Below are positions 35,922 to 45,103 of a stretch of DNA of 64,000 bases, in pieces. The translations under genes and the position numbers were made by a program. The stretch spans positions 62,001 to 126,000 of the forward strand of contig CAVWBO010000007.1 in the NCBI GenBank assembly GCA_963753185.1, written 5' to 3'. The stretch's first letter is position 1; every line of letters starts with the position of its first letter. Source of the DNA: SZUA-442 sp963753185. GTDB lineage: Bacteria > Actinomycetota > Acidimicrobiia > Spongiisociales > UBA5794. The notes below the pieces were generated by a model. That model was not told where the DNA came from. It saw nothing but the letters and a program-made list of their open reading frames with translations, and made no database searches.

Positions 35922-36661
35922 CGCAACTCCGCCGGGTCGATCCACTCGCCGTGCTGGCGCGCTGTGGCGAGCCTGATGACGATGTCCGCCTGGTGCACCA
36001 TCTCCCCGACGGCCCTTCCCTGGTATGCCAGTGCGCCAGTCGGGCACACGGCAACGCACTTTCCGCACCACGTGCACGACGTGGCTTCGCCCCACGGCTT
36101 GCCCATCTCCGCGACGAGGACCGCATCGGCGCCTCGATAGGCGACATCCCACACGTGGGCACCCTCGATCTCGTGGCACACCCGAACGCACCGCGTGCAC
36201 AGGATGCACCGGTTCGGGTCGAAGACGTACTTCGGATGCGACGCATCCACGGCCCGAGATGGCGCTTGGTAGTCGTACCGGACGTGGTCCATCCCAGTTT
36301 CGACGGCGGTGTCCTGGAGCTCGCAGTTCCCGTTGACAACGCACACGGCGCACACGTGGTTGCCCTCGGCGAAGAGGAGCTCGACGATGGACTTACGGTG
36401 CGCGCGGAGCGTTGGGGTGTCCGTGAGGATCTCCATGTCGGGCGCAACCGGAGTTGCACACGCTGGTCTGAGTCGGTGATCCTCTGCGATCTGGACGACA
36501 CACACCCGGCAACCACCCCACACCGACAGGCCCTCGAGGTAACACAGCGACGGGATCTCCACCCCGAGGCGCCTCGACGCCTCCATGACGGTCTCGTCCG
36601 CGTAGGCCTCGTACTCCTCGCCGTTGAACGTGACGGACACCGTGGTGCGTCGTTCACGCAT
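35918..36661 (-). CDS. hoxU: Hydrogenase diaphorase subunit HoxU
   Basis: Electron-transfer subunit between HoxF and HoxY, like the N-terminal part of NuoG; 247 residues. Ligands: N-terminal [2Fe-2S] (LCYLEGLSVWGGCRVC), the His-Cys3 set in HVCAVCVVNGNCELQ, and two [4Fe-4S] ferredoxin motifs CILCTRCVRVCHE and CTWCGKCVAVCPTGAL. The start at 36661 overlaps the end of hoxF by 8 nt. Confidence 0.94.
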   Translation of the reverse strand: MRERRTTVSVTFNGEEYEAYADETVMEASRRLGVEIPSLCYLEGLSVWGGCRVCVVQIAEDHRLRPACATPVAPDMEILTDTPTLRAHRKSIVELLFAEGNHVCAVCVVNGNCELQDTAVETGMDHVRYDYQAPSRAVDASHPKYVFDPNRCILCTRCVRVCHEIEGAHVWDVAYRGADAVLVAEMGKPWGEATSCTWCGKCVAVCPTGALAYQGRAVGEMVHQADIVIRLATARQHGEWIDPAELR

Positions 36662-38291
36662 CGACGACCTCCAATCCGGTCTCCACGAGGAGGGCTTCAT
36701 ATTCGTCCCCGAAGTACTGGAGGGTGCTCAGGACGGGATTCGGTGCGGATTGGCCAAGGCCACAGAGGCTGGTGTCGCGCACCGTCGCGCACAGCTGCTC
36801 GAGGTGCCTCAGGTCCCTGCGAGTCCCCGTGCCGGAGGTGATCCTGTCCAGAAGGCCGTGGATCTGCACCGTCCCCGCCCGACACGGTGTGCACTTGCCA
36901 CAGCTCTCGTCCATGCAGAACTCCATGAAGTACTTTGCGACGTCTGGCATCCTGACCGTGTCGTCCATGACGATGAGTCCCCCCGAACCCATGATCGATC
37001 CGAGTTCACGGAGGCTGTCGTAGTCAACGGGCGTGTCGAGGAACTCCTCTGGTATGCAACCCCCTGACGGACCACCCGTCTGGGCGGCCTTGAAGGTTCC
37101 CCCGTTGGGGATCCCTCCCCCGATGTCCTCGACGATCGTCCGAAGGGTGATCCCCATCGGTACCTCGATGAGCCCGATGTTCACGAGGTCCCCTGCAAGG
37201 GCGAACACCTTCGTCCCCGTACTCGTCGGAGTCCCTATCGATGCAAACCATTCCGCCCCTCGGTTGATGATGGCTGGGATGTTGGCCAGGGTCTCGACGT
37301 TGTTGATCATCGTTGGCTCGCCCCACAGCCCGGCTTCGGTGGGATATGGAGGGCGGAGGCGTGGCGTGCCACGTCGCCCCTCGATGGATGCCATCAGGGC
37401 GGTTTCCTCCCCGCAGACGAACGCACCCGCGCCGATGCGCACTTCGACCTCGAGATCGAAATCGGACTCGAGGATCCGCCGACCGAGGAGCCGGTTGCGG
37501 CGAGCGACCCGAATCGCCCTGTCGAGGCGCTCGACCGCCCGCGGATACTCGGCCCTCACGTAGATGTATGCCTTCGACGCCCCCGTTGCATATGCGGCGA
37601 TCGCGATGCCCTCGATGACGCGATGGGGATCGTCCTCCATCACCGTGCGGTCCATGTATGCGCCGGGGTCTCCCTCGTCACCGTTGGCGACGACGTACTT
37701 CTGTTCGCCGATGGCCTTCGCGAGCAGCGACCACTTGCTCCCGGCGGGATATCCGGCACCTCCGCGCCCCCGGATTCCCGATGCGACGACCTCGGCAACG
37801 ACGTCTTCCGGCGCCATCTCGGTCAGGACCTTCGCCAGGGCGCGGTAGCCGCCGTGCGCGACGTAGCCCTCGATCCGGTCGGGGTCGATGATGCCGCCAT
37901 TTGCCAGGACGATTCGCTCCTGTGATGAGAAGAATGGGATCGATGTGTCGAGGACGTTCGTGTCGACGGGTCTGTGATCGCGGATGTGGCTTCGCACGAT
38001 GTCGACGGCGACCTCCGCATTGACCGCCTGGTACATCGTGTCCTCGCCGCCACGGCGCAGGACCCGAACGAGCGGTCCCCTGCTGCACAGACCCATGCAG
38101 CCCGTCGGAATCACGACGGCGTCGAGCGCGAGGTCCGAGGTCTCGACGGTACGTTCGAGGGCCTGGACGGTCGCACCCGCCCCCGCCGACAGGCACGCCG
38201 TCGAGGCACACGCCTTGATGCGCCACGGATACCGGTTTCGTGCCTCGTGCTCACGCTGTGCCACTTCGTGGAGGTCGATCGGTGCTGCCAT
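36654..38291 (-). CDS. hoxF: Hydrogenase diaphorase subunit HoxF (NADH:acceptor, NuoF-like)
   Basis: FMN and NAD(H)-binding subunit, 545 residues. The N-terminal thioredoxin-like [2Fe-2S] domain (KACASTACLSAG ... GCMGLCSRG) is as in NuoE/NuoF fusions. The FMN/NAD core follows: SGIRGRGGAGYPAGSKW, NGDEGDPGAYMDR and GAGAFVCGEETAL. The C-terminal [4Fe-4S] motif is DESCGKCTPCRAGT plus a later Cys in DTSLCGLG. The start ATG joins the hoxE stop as TGATG. Confidence 0.95.
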   Translation of the reverse strand: MAAPIDLHEVAQREHEARNRYPWRIKACASTACLSAGAGATVQALERTVETSDLALDAVVIPTGCMGLCSRGPLVRVLRRGGEDTMYQAVNAEVAVDIVRSHIRDHRPVDTNVLDTSIPFFSSQERIVLANGGIIDPDRIEGYVAHGGYRALAKVLTEMAPEDVVAEVVASGIRGRGGAGYPAGSKWSLLAKAIGEQKYVVANGDEGDPGAYMDRTVMEDDPHRVIEGIAIAAYATGASKAYIYVRAEYPRAVERLDRAIRVARRNRLLGRRILESDFDLEVEVRIGAGAFVCGEETALMASIEGRRGTPRLRPPYPTEAGLWGEPTMINNVETLANIPAIINRGAEWFASIGTPTSTGTKVFALAGDLVNIGLIEVPMGITLRTIVEDIGGGIPNGGTFKAAQTGGPSGGCIPEEFLDTPVDYDSLRELGSIMGSGGLIVMDDTVRMPDVAKYFMEFCMDESCGKCTPCRAGTVQIHGLLDRITSGTGTRRDLRHLEQLCATVRDTSLCGLGQSAPNPVLSTLQYFGDEYEALLVETGLEVVDA

Positions 38292-38875
38292 CAGCCGTCG
38301 ACCCCCTCCGCGGCGACCACCGCTCGTGGCCCTGCAGCGAGGGCCGCGACCAATGCGGCGAGGACCGTGTCGGCATCGTCGCGCGCTCGTACCTCGCCGT
38401 CGATCAGGACGACGGGAGCGAGGCCACACGAACCGAGGCAGCGAGCGGTCTTGAGGGTCAGGGTCCCGTCCTCGGTCGTCGTTCCGGCAGAAACGCCGTA
38501 CTCCATGGCAACCGCGTGGACGATGGAGTCGGCTCCCTTGACGAAGCATGCGGTGCCGGTGCACACGGTGCAGGTGTGGTCGCCCGGTGGGTCGAACGTG
38601 AACAGCTGGTAGAACGTGGCGACCCCGAAGACCATCGAGGGAGGGAGCCGGAGGGCCCTCGCGACGTAGGTCAGGATGCCCTCATCGAGGAACCCGAAGA
38701 CGTCCTGGGCGATGTGGAGCGTCTCGATCAGTTGATCCTGGGCGTACCGCGTCCGCTTGAGGTGCTTGTCGACGACGTTGAACCGATCGTCGCCAGAAGG
38801 GTGCGGCTCGTCACGGCCCAGCCGGCCGCCTGCGGCCGGTCGGACGTCGGTGTCGGATGTCGTGGAGTCGGTCAT
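38291..38875 (-). CDS. hoxE: Hydrogenase diaphorase subunit HoxE (NuoE-like)
   Basis: [2Fe-2S] thioredoxin-like subunit that marks the HoxEFUYH form; 194 residues. A low-complexity N-terminus of about 30 residues is followed by FGVATFYQLFTFDPPG, ligands TVCTGTACFVKG and KTARCLGSCGLAP. First gene of the operon. The leader between the inferred -10 and the ATG at 38875 is about 22 nt and contains GTGGGAA. No hyp accessory genes occur in the window, so maturation factors must be elsewhere. Confidence 0.93.
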   Translation of the reverse strand: MTDSTTSDTDVRPAAGGRLGRDEPHPSGDDRFNVVDKHLKRTRYAQDQLIETLHIAQDVFGFLDEGILTYVARALRLPPSMVFGVATFYQLFTFDPPGDHTCTVCTGTACFVKGADSIVHAVAMEYGVSAGTTTEDGTLTLKTARCLGSCGLAPVVLIDGEVRARDDADTVLAALVAALAAGPRAVVAAEGVDG

Positions 38876-38895
38876 CGTTCCCACATCGGCTATTT

Positions 38896-38914
38896 CCTTA
38901 GAATACCACTAAGG
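38896..38914 (-). promoter_or_regulatory. hox promoter: extended -10 inside an inverted repeat (operator)
   Basis: CCTTAG-N7-CTAAGG, a perfect 6-bp inverted repeat, encloses TGGTATTCT, which reads as an extended -10 (TGN-TATTCT) for the hox operon on the minus strand. A protein bound to the repeat would occlude RNA polymerase. The dyad length suits a small dimeric repressor; the regulator is not identified. Confidence 0.6.
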
Positions 38915-39034
38915 ATCTGCTTTCTGGTGCGTGTCAGCCCGGCAGCTCCTTCGATCGCAACCCGACGGATCGTCCGGCTACCAAGGGACCGATACTCAGG
39001 CTGCGGCGGACCTGCAACGGATAGCCTCCCGCCG

Positions 39035-40780
39035 ATGCATCTGCTCAGCCTGGATGGGATCTCGAAGGCATACCCGGAGAACCCGGTCCTCGACCGGGTC
39101 TCGCTCGGGATCTCGAGTGGTGATCACATCGGTGTGATCGGTCGGAACGGGTCAGGCAAGTCGACCCTGCTGCGCATCATCGCGGGCCTCGAGGACCACG
39201 ACGGCGGATCGATCGTACGGTCGCGCGGCCTTCGGGTTGCGGTGCTCGATCAGGACCCTCGGTTCGAGGGGGACACGACGGTCGAGCACGTCCTCGGGAA
39301 CCATCGACCCTCCATCGCCCTCGCAGATCGTCTCGGCCTCTCCGAACCCGATGCCACCTGCGCATCGCTTTCCGGTGGCCAACGGAAGCGCCTCGCCCTT
39401 GCGCAGACCCTCGCGACAGAGTGCGACATCCTGATCCTCGACGAACCGACGAACCATCTCGACGTCGACATCATCGACTGGCTCGAGGACCACCTCGCGT
39501 CGCGGTCCGAGGCGATCCTTCTCGTGACCCACGACCGATACCTGCTCGACCACGTGGCAACGAGAATCGTCGAGGTCCACGACGGTGCCTTGCACCCCCA
39601 TCAGGGAACCTACGAGGAGTATCTCGAGGAGGTGGCGGCGAGGACCGAACGGGACGCGGCGAGCGAGCACAAGCGCCAGCAGCGGATTCGAACCGAGCTC
39701 GAATGGCTCCGCCGTTCGCCGAAGGCCCGCACCTCGAAGTCCAGGGCACGCATCCAGCGGGCCGAGGCCCTCATGGGACAGCAGCGACGGAGGACACGCG
39801 GTGACCTCGATATCGGATTGCCATCGAGGCGTATCGGATCGAAGGTGGTCAACCTCCACAACGTCGGCAAGCAGTACGACGGCAGATGGGTCCTTCGACA
39901 CGTCGAGCACAAGCTCCAACCCGACGCTCGCATCGGGCTGGTCGGACCGAACGGAGCAGGCAAGACCACCCTGCTCAGCCTCATTGCGGGGCGGATCGAA
40001 CCCGACGAGGGCTCCGTGGCGGTGGGGACGACGATCCACCACGGCTGGTACGGCCAGGATCCCCGTCCGATCCCGCCGGCCACCCGCGTGATCGATGCGG
40101 TCCGTGAGCACCTCGACGAGGTGCGCCTCTCGAGTGGGGTGAAGGTCTCGGGCGCCCAGATGCTGGAACGCTTCCAGTTCACGAGGGATCAGCAGCGTTC
40201 CACCGTAGGAGACCTGTCAGGCGGGGAGCGACGGAGGTTGGAGCTGCTCCTCAGCCTCATGGAGGCTCCGAACCTCCTGCTCCTGGACGAGCCGACGAAC
40301 GACCTCGACATCGACACGCTCGAGGTGCTCGAGGAGTACCTCGATTCGTGGGACGGTGCTCTCGTGGTGGCGAGCCACGATCGCTACTTCCTCGACAGGG
40401 TGTGTGATGACATCTTCTCCATCGAACCCGACGGAACGGTGCGGCACCATCCTGGCGGCTGGTCGGCGTATCGGGCGCAAGCGGTACACCGATCCGCCAC
40501 AGCTTCATCGTCGACCGTGAGCCGCAGGTCGCGGCAGCCCCAGGCGAAGCGCAAACTGTCGTACACGGACCAGCGCGATCTCGAGACACTGACGCAGGAG
40601 ATCCCGAAGCTCGAAAGACGTCGTGCCGAACTGGCATCGACGCTCGATGACGCCGCAGGTGATTACCAGCGGACGGCCTCGCTCTCCAGCGAACTCGCGG
40701 AGGTGATCGCGGAACTCGACGCCTCCGAGACGAGATGGCTCGAGCTCATGGAGGAATCCGACCGCCTCTCGTCACAGTGA
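39035..40780 (+). CDS. ABC-F family ATPase (Uup/EttA-like)
   Basis: Soluble ribosome-associated protein with two ABC domains and no membrane part; 581 residues. Domain 1: Walker A GRNGSGKST, signature LSGGQRKR, Walker B ILILDEPTNHLD. A charged linker (about 190-260, the P-site tRNA interaction arm) follows. Domain 2: GPNGAGKTT, LSGGERRR and LLLLDEPTNDLD. The basic/coiled-coil C-terminal tail (TQEIPKLERRRAEL...) resembles Uup. The start ATG has TAGCCT ending 7 nt upstream, so the mRNA is probably leaderless. Could act in translation quality control or give antibiotic protection. Confidence 0.92.
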   Translation: MHLLSLDGISKAYPENPVLDRVSLGISSGDHIGVIGRNGSGKSTLLRIIAGLEDHDGGSIVRSRGLRVAVLDQDPRFEGDTTVEHVLGNHRPSIALADRLGLSEPDATCASLSGGQRKRLALAQTLATECDILILDEPTNHLDVDIIDWLEDHLASRSEAILLVTHDRYLLDHVATRIVEVHDGALHPHQGTYEEYLEEVAARTERDAASEHKRQQRIRTELEWLRRSPKARTSKSRARIQRAEALMGQQRRRTRGDLDIGLPSRRIGSKVVNLHNVGKQYDGRWVLRHVEHKLQPDARIGLVGPNGAGKTTLLSLIAGRIEPDEGSVAVGTTIHHGWYGQDPRPIPPATRVIDAVREHLDEVRLSSGVKVSGAQMLERFQFTRDQQRSTVGDLSGGERRRLELLLSLMEAPNLLLLDEPTNDLDIDTLEVLEEYLDSWDGALVVASHDRYFLDRVCDDIFSIEPDGTVRHHPGGWSAYRAQAVHRSATASSSTVSRRSRQPQAKRKLSYTDQRDLETLTQEIPKLERRRAELASTLDDAAGDYQRTASLSSELAEVIAELDASETRWLELMEESDRLSSQ

Positions 40781-40910
40781 GGTCGCCGCACAGGTGCAAA
40801 TCGTCCTGTAACGATCGCGGCAGGTGTCCGTCTGTATCGGTGGGCTCGGTGGAAGCTTGGAAGGCACCTCTCGCACAGGGACACATACATCCGCGGGATG
40901 AGAGGTTGAG

Positions 40911-41420
40911 ATGAGACGACTGTTCATCGTGGCGCTTGCCGCGACACTCCTCGGATCGGCGATGGGCACTGCCTTCGCCGACGACGAGGTCACCGAAGGC
41001 GACGACACCGAGAGCGCCGTCGTTTCCGAGGCGCAGATGTGGAAGGCGCGAATGATCGCCGACTACTTCATCCCCGAGGAAGCCGACGAGGACACTGCCG
41101 AAACCCCGACCGGTGACGACCCCTTGGTTGGCGAGATCATCGTTGCGCGTACTGGGGAGCCCGCCGTGGGTTGGGGCGCCCTCTACAAGGTCATGCAGCT
41201 GTGGGTTGCCACAGGGGGCGAGGACGAAACCCTGACAGACTTCATCGGCATGCTGGAGGAGGACGGCGGATGGGCCTTCGGCAAGCGCTTCAAGGAACTC
41301 TCTGACGACCAGAGGACCAAGCTCGACGAGGCCGACCTCCCGAGGAACCTTGGCCAGGCGCAGAAGCAGGCCAAGGCTGAGGAACGTGCCCAGAACAAGG
41401 CCAACAAGAACGACGATTGA
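40911..41420 (+). CDS. Secreted acidic protein, unknown function
   Basis: 169 residues with a clear signal peptide (MRRLFIVALAATLLGSAMGTAFA, cleavage after AFA). A very acidic segment (DDEVTEGDDTESAVV) follows, then a mid-region rich in Trp/Gly (GWGALYKVMQLW) and a Lys/Gln/Asn-rich C-terminus (QAQKQAKAEERAQNKANKNDD). AGAGGTTGAG precedes the ATG. Exported and probably free in the periplasm or medium; no known domain. Confidence 0.75.
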   Translation: MRRLFIVALAATLLGSAMGTAFADDEVTEGDDTESAVVSEAQMWKARMIADYFIPEEADEDTAETPTGDDPLVGEIIVARTGEPAVGWGALYKVMQLWVATGGEDETLTDFIGMLEEDGGWAFGKRFKELSDDQRTKLDEADLPRNLGQAQKQAKAEERAQNKANKNDD

Positions 41421-41440
41421 CCCGTCCCACGTTGGCCCAT

Positions 41441-41475
41441 CCGGACCCGCCACCGAGCTCGGTTGGCGGGTCCGG
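41441..41475. terminator. Bidirectional terminator hairpin
   Basis: Long inverted repeat ccggacccgcca-ccgag / ctcgg-ttggcgggtccgg, paired over 17 bp with a single bulged base. It sits between two converging genes. There is no U-tract, as is common in high-GC actinobacteria. Confidence 0.8.
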
Positions 41476-41506
41476 CGCGTATCGCCCAACACACCAGCCT
41501 GCGTGC

Positions 41507-42653
41507 CTACACACCGAGGCCGCGACCGATGATCTCCTTCATGACCTCGGTGGTGCCTCCGTAGATCGTCTGCACCCTGGCATCGAGATAAGCCCTGGCG
41601 ATGGGGTACTCCAGCATGTAGCCGTAGCCACCGTGCATCTGGACGCCCATGTCGACAACGCGCTTGAGCATCTCGGTGGTCCACCACTTGGCCTCTGCCG
41701 CCTGCTCGATCGTGAGGCGGCCATGCGCGTGCTCGTCGAGGAGGCGATCTACGAACGCCTGGCCGATATCGACCTCCGTCTTGGCCTCCGCGAGCTTGAA
41801 GCGGTTGTGCTGGAAGCTCCCGATCGGGCGCCCGAAGGCCTGGCGCTCCTTGGCGTAGTCGATACGTCAGTTGGAGGGCGGCAGTGGCACCCGCTACGGC
41901 ACCAACGGCGATCGAGAGGCGCTCCTGGGGCAGGTTGTTCACGAGCTGGAAGAACCCGGCTCCTTCTTCGCCGAGCCGGTTGTCGACGGGCACGGCGACG
42001 TCGTTGAAGAAGAGCTCGGCGGTGTCCTGGGCGTGGAGCCCCATCTTGTCGAGGTTCCGGCCCCGCTCGAACCCATCCATGCCGTCCTCCACGACGAGCA
42101 GGGTGAGGCCGGCGTGCGGGTCATCTGAAGTCCTCGTGACGACGATGACGAGGTCGGCGTTGATCCCATTCGTGATGAACGTCTTGGATCCGTTCACGAT
42201 GTAGGTGTCGCCGTCGCGCCGTGCCGAGGTCGCGATGCCGGCGAGGTCCGAGCCCGTACCTGGCTCCGTCATCGCGATCGCCGTCATGAGCGTCCCGTCG
42301 ACCATCCCGGGGAGCCATCGATTCTTCTGCTCGTGCGAGCTGTAGGAGAGGAAGTACGGGAGGCACACGTCGTTGTGGAGGGTCACGCACATGCCGGATG
42401 CTCCCCCGCCACCTCCCGTGAATACCTCACCGATGATGGCGTTGAACCGGAAGTCGTCGACGCCGCCGCCGCCGAACTCCTCGGGAACCGCCATCCCGAG
42501 GAGGCCGGCTCGACCGGCCTGGCGGAACATCGACTTGTCGACGATGCCGGCAGCCTCCCACCGTTCAGTGTGCGGCAGGATCTCCCGCTCCAGGAAGTGC
42601 TGCACGGACTCGCGGAACAGGTCGTGCTCGGTGCTGAACCCGATTCGCTGCAT
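41507..42653 (-). CDS. Acyl-CoA dehydrogenase, interrupted by a 1-nt frameshift
   Basis: From the ATG at 42653 the frame encodes a normal N-terminal two thirds: EHDLFRESVQHFLEREILPH, AIAMTEPGTGSDLAGIA (FAD) and GSKTFITNG. It loses phase at 41864, where one extra T (in ACG-TAT-CGA) separates ALQLT from its proper continuation IDYAKERQAFGRPIG. The rest, in the corrected frame, runs through a GGYGYMLEYP-type motif and ends in GLGV at 41507. Corrected length is about 381 residues. It resembles the NRPS-linked homologue at 31275. Assembly error or recent inactivation. Confidence 0.82.
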
Positions 42654-42771
42654 GTCGGTCGGTCTCCAGGATCGCGTCCGGCGAAGGTACCCCATCGCGC
42701 GGGGAACACCCGGCCGCATTGGTACGTGCGGCGCACGACTAGGTTCACTGACTTCGCGACATGGGAGCACC

Positions 42772-43110
42772 GTGACCGAACGAGACGCAATGAACATGCC
42801 AGACGGCAGGGACCTGCTGAGGGGCATGGGGTGGATCCCGTTGCCGTTCAGCTGCCTCGGTCTCACCCGCAAGACAGGGGTGACGTCGAACGCATCGTTG
42901 TGGTCGTGGCTCATCCTCATCCCGTGGTCGTCGGACGGTAAGCCGTGGATCGATGGCACCGAGATCGTGCCGGCCTCGACCAAGGATGACGCCGCCGAGC
43001 GTGAACTCATCATCGCCAAGATGCGCACGATCCTCGACGACCGCTACGGCGATGATGTCGCACGGAGCGCGGTCGACGACCTGATCTCCGAGATCCTCGA
43101 GGAGTCCTGA
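42772..43110 (+). CDS. Hypothetical protein, 112 residues
   Basis: No family recognised. From the GTG at 42772 (GGGAG 6 nt upstream; TAGGTT -10 about 30 nt up). The N-terminal half contains LRGMGWIPLPFSCLGL and a hydrophobic, Trp-rich patch (SLWSWLILIPWSSDG). The C-terminal half is charged and helical (AERELIIAKMRTILDDRYG, VDDLISEIL). Probably cytoplasmic; the ATGs at 42790 and 42796 are alternative starts. Confidence 0.6.
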   Translation: MTERDAMNMPDGRDLLRGMGWIPLPFSCLGLTRKTGVTSNASLWSWLILIPWSSDGKPWIDGTEIVPASTKDDAAERELIIAKMRTILDDRYGDDVARSAVDDLISEILEES

Positions 43111-43179
43111 CCCGTCCCGAATGCATCTCCCGACCGTGTGGGGCTCCCCCACGCTGAATCCGGGTGAAGGTTCGGTCGT

Positions 43180-45060
43180 GTGCTGCCGATACCTATCCGG
43201 GTGAGGTTCCCACCGCAAGAGCACTCGGCCAGCAAGGCACGCACCCTCGTTCGCCGGGTCCTCTTGCCTGTGTGCGTCCTCGGAGGGGCGCTGATGACCA
43301 CGGCTGCGATCGCCGGGCCTGCGTATCCTCCTGCTGGTAACCCCGACGGTGTCGCCCCCGTGCCCGCCGAAGCCGCAGCGGTGGACACGTCGAATCCTGA
43401 TCGCGTCATCGGCAATGGCACCGCAGCCTCGTGTACCTCCCAGGCCGTTGTCGAGGCGGTCGCCCTCGGCGGTGTCATCACCTTCGACTGTGGGCCGGGT
43501 TCCGTCACGATCGACATGGATGCCACGGCCAAGGTCGTCAACGATGCAAACCCGCGAGTGGTGCTCGACGGTGGCGGCAAGGTCACGCTGAACGGTCGCG
43601 ACACGCATCGCATCCTCTATATGAACACCTGTGATCCGAATCAGGAGTGGACGACGTCGCACTGCCAGAACCAGGACCACCCCGAGCTGACCGTCCAGAA
43701 CCTCACCTTCATCAACGGGAACTCCAAGGGCGAGCACGAGTACGACGGCGGCGGTGCGATCTGGGTACGCGGCGGTCGGTTCAAGATCGTCAACTCGAGG
43801 TTCTTCAACAACGTGTGCGCCGATGTGGGACCTGACGTCGGCGGCGGTGCCGTGCGGGTCTTCAGCCAGTTCGATGGACGGCCCGTGTACGTGGTCAACT
43901 CGACCTTCGGAGGTGCACCGGGACTCGGGAACGTCTGCTCGAACGGCGGGGCACTGTCGAGCATCGGTGTCTCGTGGACGATCATCAACAGCATCATCTC
44001 GGACAACGACACGACGGGATGGGGGGCGAACCCCGCCAAGCCCGGAACGCCGGGTGGAGGCAACGGCGGGGGCATCGCACTCGATGGCAACACCTACACG
44101 TTGCGGCTCCTCGACACCAGGATGGAACGAAACCACGCCCGAGCCGGTGGCGGCGCCGTCTTCTTCGTGTCGAACAATCGAACGGGTGAGCTGTACATCC
44201 ACGACTCGTACATCGTCGCGAATCCGTCGGATGACTTCGAGACGAGGGCGTACCCGGGCTTCTTCATCATCGCGAGGAGCGGATTCCCCGTCGTGACGAA
44301 CAGCGTCATCTCCAAGACGCACCCCATGACCTACACAGGAACACCCGGTGGCGACAGCTTCGGATTCGTCGATCCGTCCTCGGGTCGCTGGACCCTGACC
44401 GATGTCGAAGGCGACCAGCGGTCGTTCTACTACGGCAACCCCTCCGACCACCCGTTCCTCGGTGACTGGGACTGCAACGGCACGGACACCCCTGGCCTGT
44501 ACCGTCGATCCGACGGGTACGTGTACCTGCGGAACTCGAACTCCCAAGGTGTCGCCGACATCACGTATTTCTTCGGTGACCCCGGCGACATCCCTCTTTC
44601 GGGAGACTTCAACGGTGACGGGTGTGACACCGTCGGGCTGTACCGACCATCCGAGGGAAGGTTCTACGTCATCGACGAGCTTGGCTCATCGGATGCAGGC
44701 CTCGGACCTGCCACGACGAGCTACCTCTTCGGTGACCTCGGCGACGTCCCATTCTCCGGCGACTTCGACGGCGACGGCACGGACACGTTCGGCCTGTACC
44801 GGACGGGGACAGGCAGGGTGTACTTTCGCAACGCCCACACCCAAGGCATCGCCCACAGCGACTTCATCTTCGGTGATCCCGGCGATCTGTTCATCTCCGG
44901 TGACTGGAACGCCAATGGGCAGTCGACGCCCGGTGTGTTCCGCCCGACGACACTCGCCCTCTACCTACGACACCACAACGTCGAGGGAAACGCAGACGCA
45001 GTCATCGGCGTTCCGGCAGCCAACGTCGTCCCCGTCGCAGGATTCGTCGGCGACCTGTGA
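43180..45060 (+). CDS. Secreted parallel beta-helix protein with C-terminal FG-GAP-like repeats
   Basis: 626 residues. A signal peptide (about 20-45, LVRRVLLPVCVLGGALM...AIAGPA) follows a basic N-terminus. Residues about 75-400 form a right-handed beta-helix of the pectate-lyase/PMP kind, with repeated GGGA-W-GG, VNSRFFNN, IINSIISDND and GGGIALDGN turns and paired Cys. The C-terminal 200 residues hold four repeats of the form FGDPGDIPLSGDFNGDGCDT-GLYR, with Asp-rich Ca-binding-like loops. The GTG start at 43180 has GTGAAGG about 9 nt upstream. Likely a surface or extracellular carbohydrate-binding or adhesion protein; no catalytic residues identified. Confidence 0.8.
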   Translation: MLPIPIRVRFPPQEHSASKARTLVRRVLLPVCVLGGALMTTAAIAGPAYPPAGNPDGVAPVPAEAAAVDTSNPDRVIGNGTAASCTSQAVVEAVALGGVITFDCGPGSVTIDMDATAKVVNDANPRVVLDGGGKVTLNGRDTHRILYMNTCDPNQEWTTSHCQNQDHPELTVQNLTFINGNSKGEHEYDGGGAIWVRGGRFKIVNSRFFNNVCADVGPDVGGGAVRVFSQFDGRPVYVVNSTFGGAPGLGNVCSNGGALSSIGVSWTIINSIISDNDTTGWGANPAKPGTPGGGNGGGIALDGNTYTLRLLDTRMERNHARAGGGAVFFVSNNRTGELYIHDSYIVANPSDDFETRAYPGFFIIARSGFPVVTNSVISKTHPMTYTGTPGGDSFGFVDPSSGRWTLTDVEGDQRSFYYGNPSDHPFLGDWDCNGTDTPGLYRRSDGYVYLRNSNSQGVADITYFFGDPGDIPLSGDFNGDGCDTVGLYRPSEGRFYVIDELGSSDAGLGPATTSYLFGDLGDVPFSGDFDGDGTDTFGLYRTGTGRVYFRNAHTQGIAHSDFIFGDPGDLFISGDWNANGQSTPGVFRPTTLALYLRHHNVEGNADAVIGVPAANVVPVAGFVGDL

Positions 45061-45103
45061 ACGCCTGAGCCGTATCCCACACGTGGCGGAGTATGGTCGG
45101 GGT

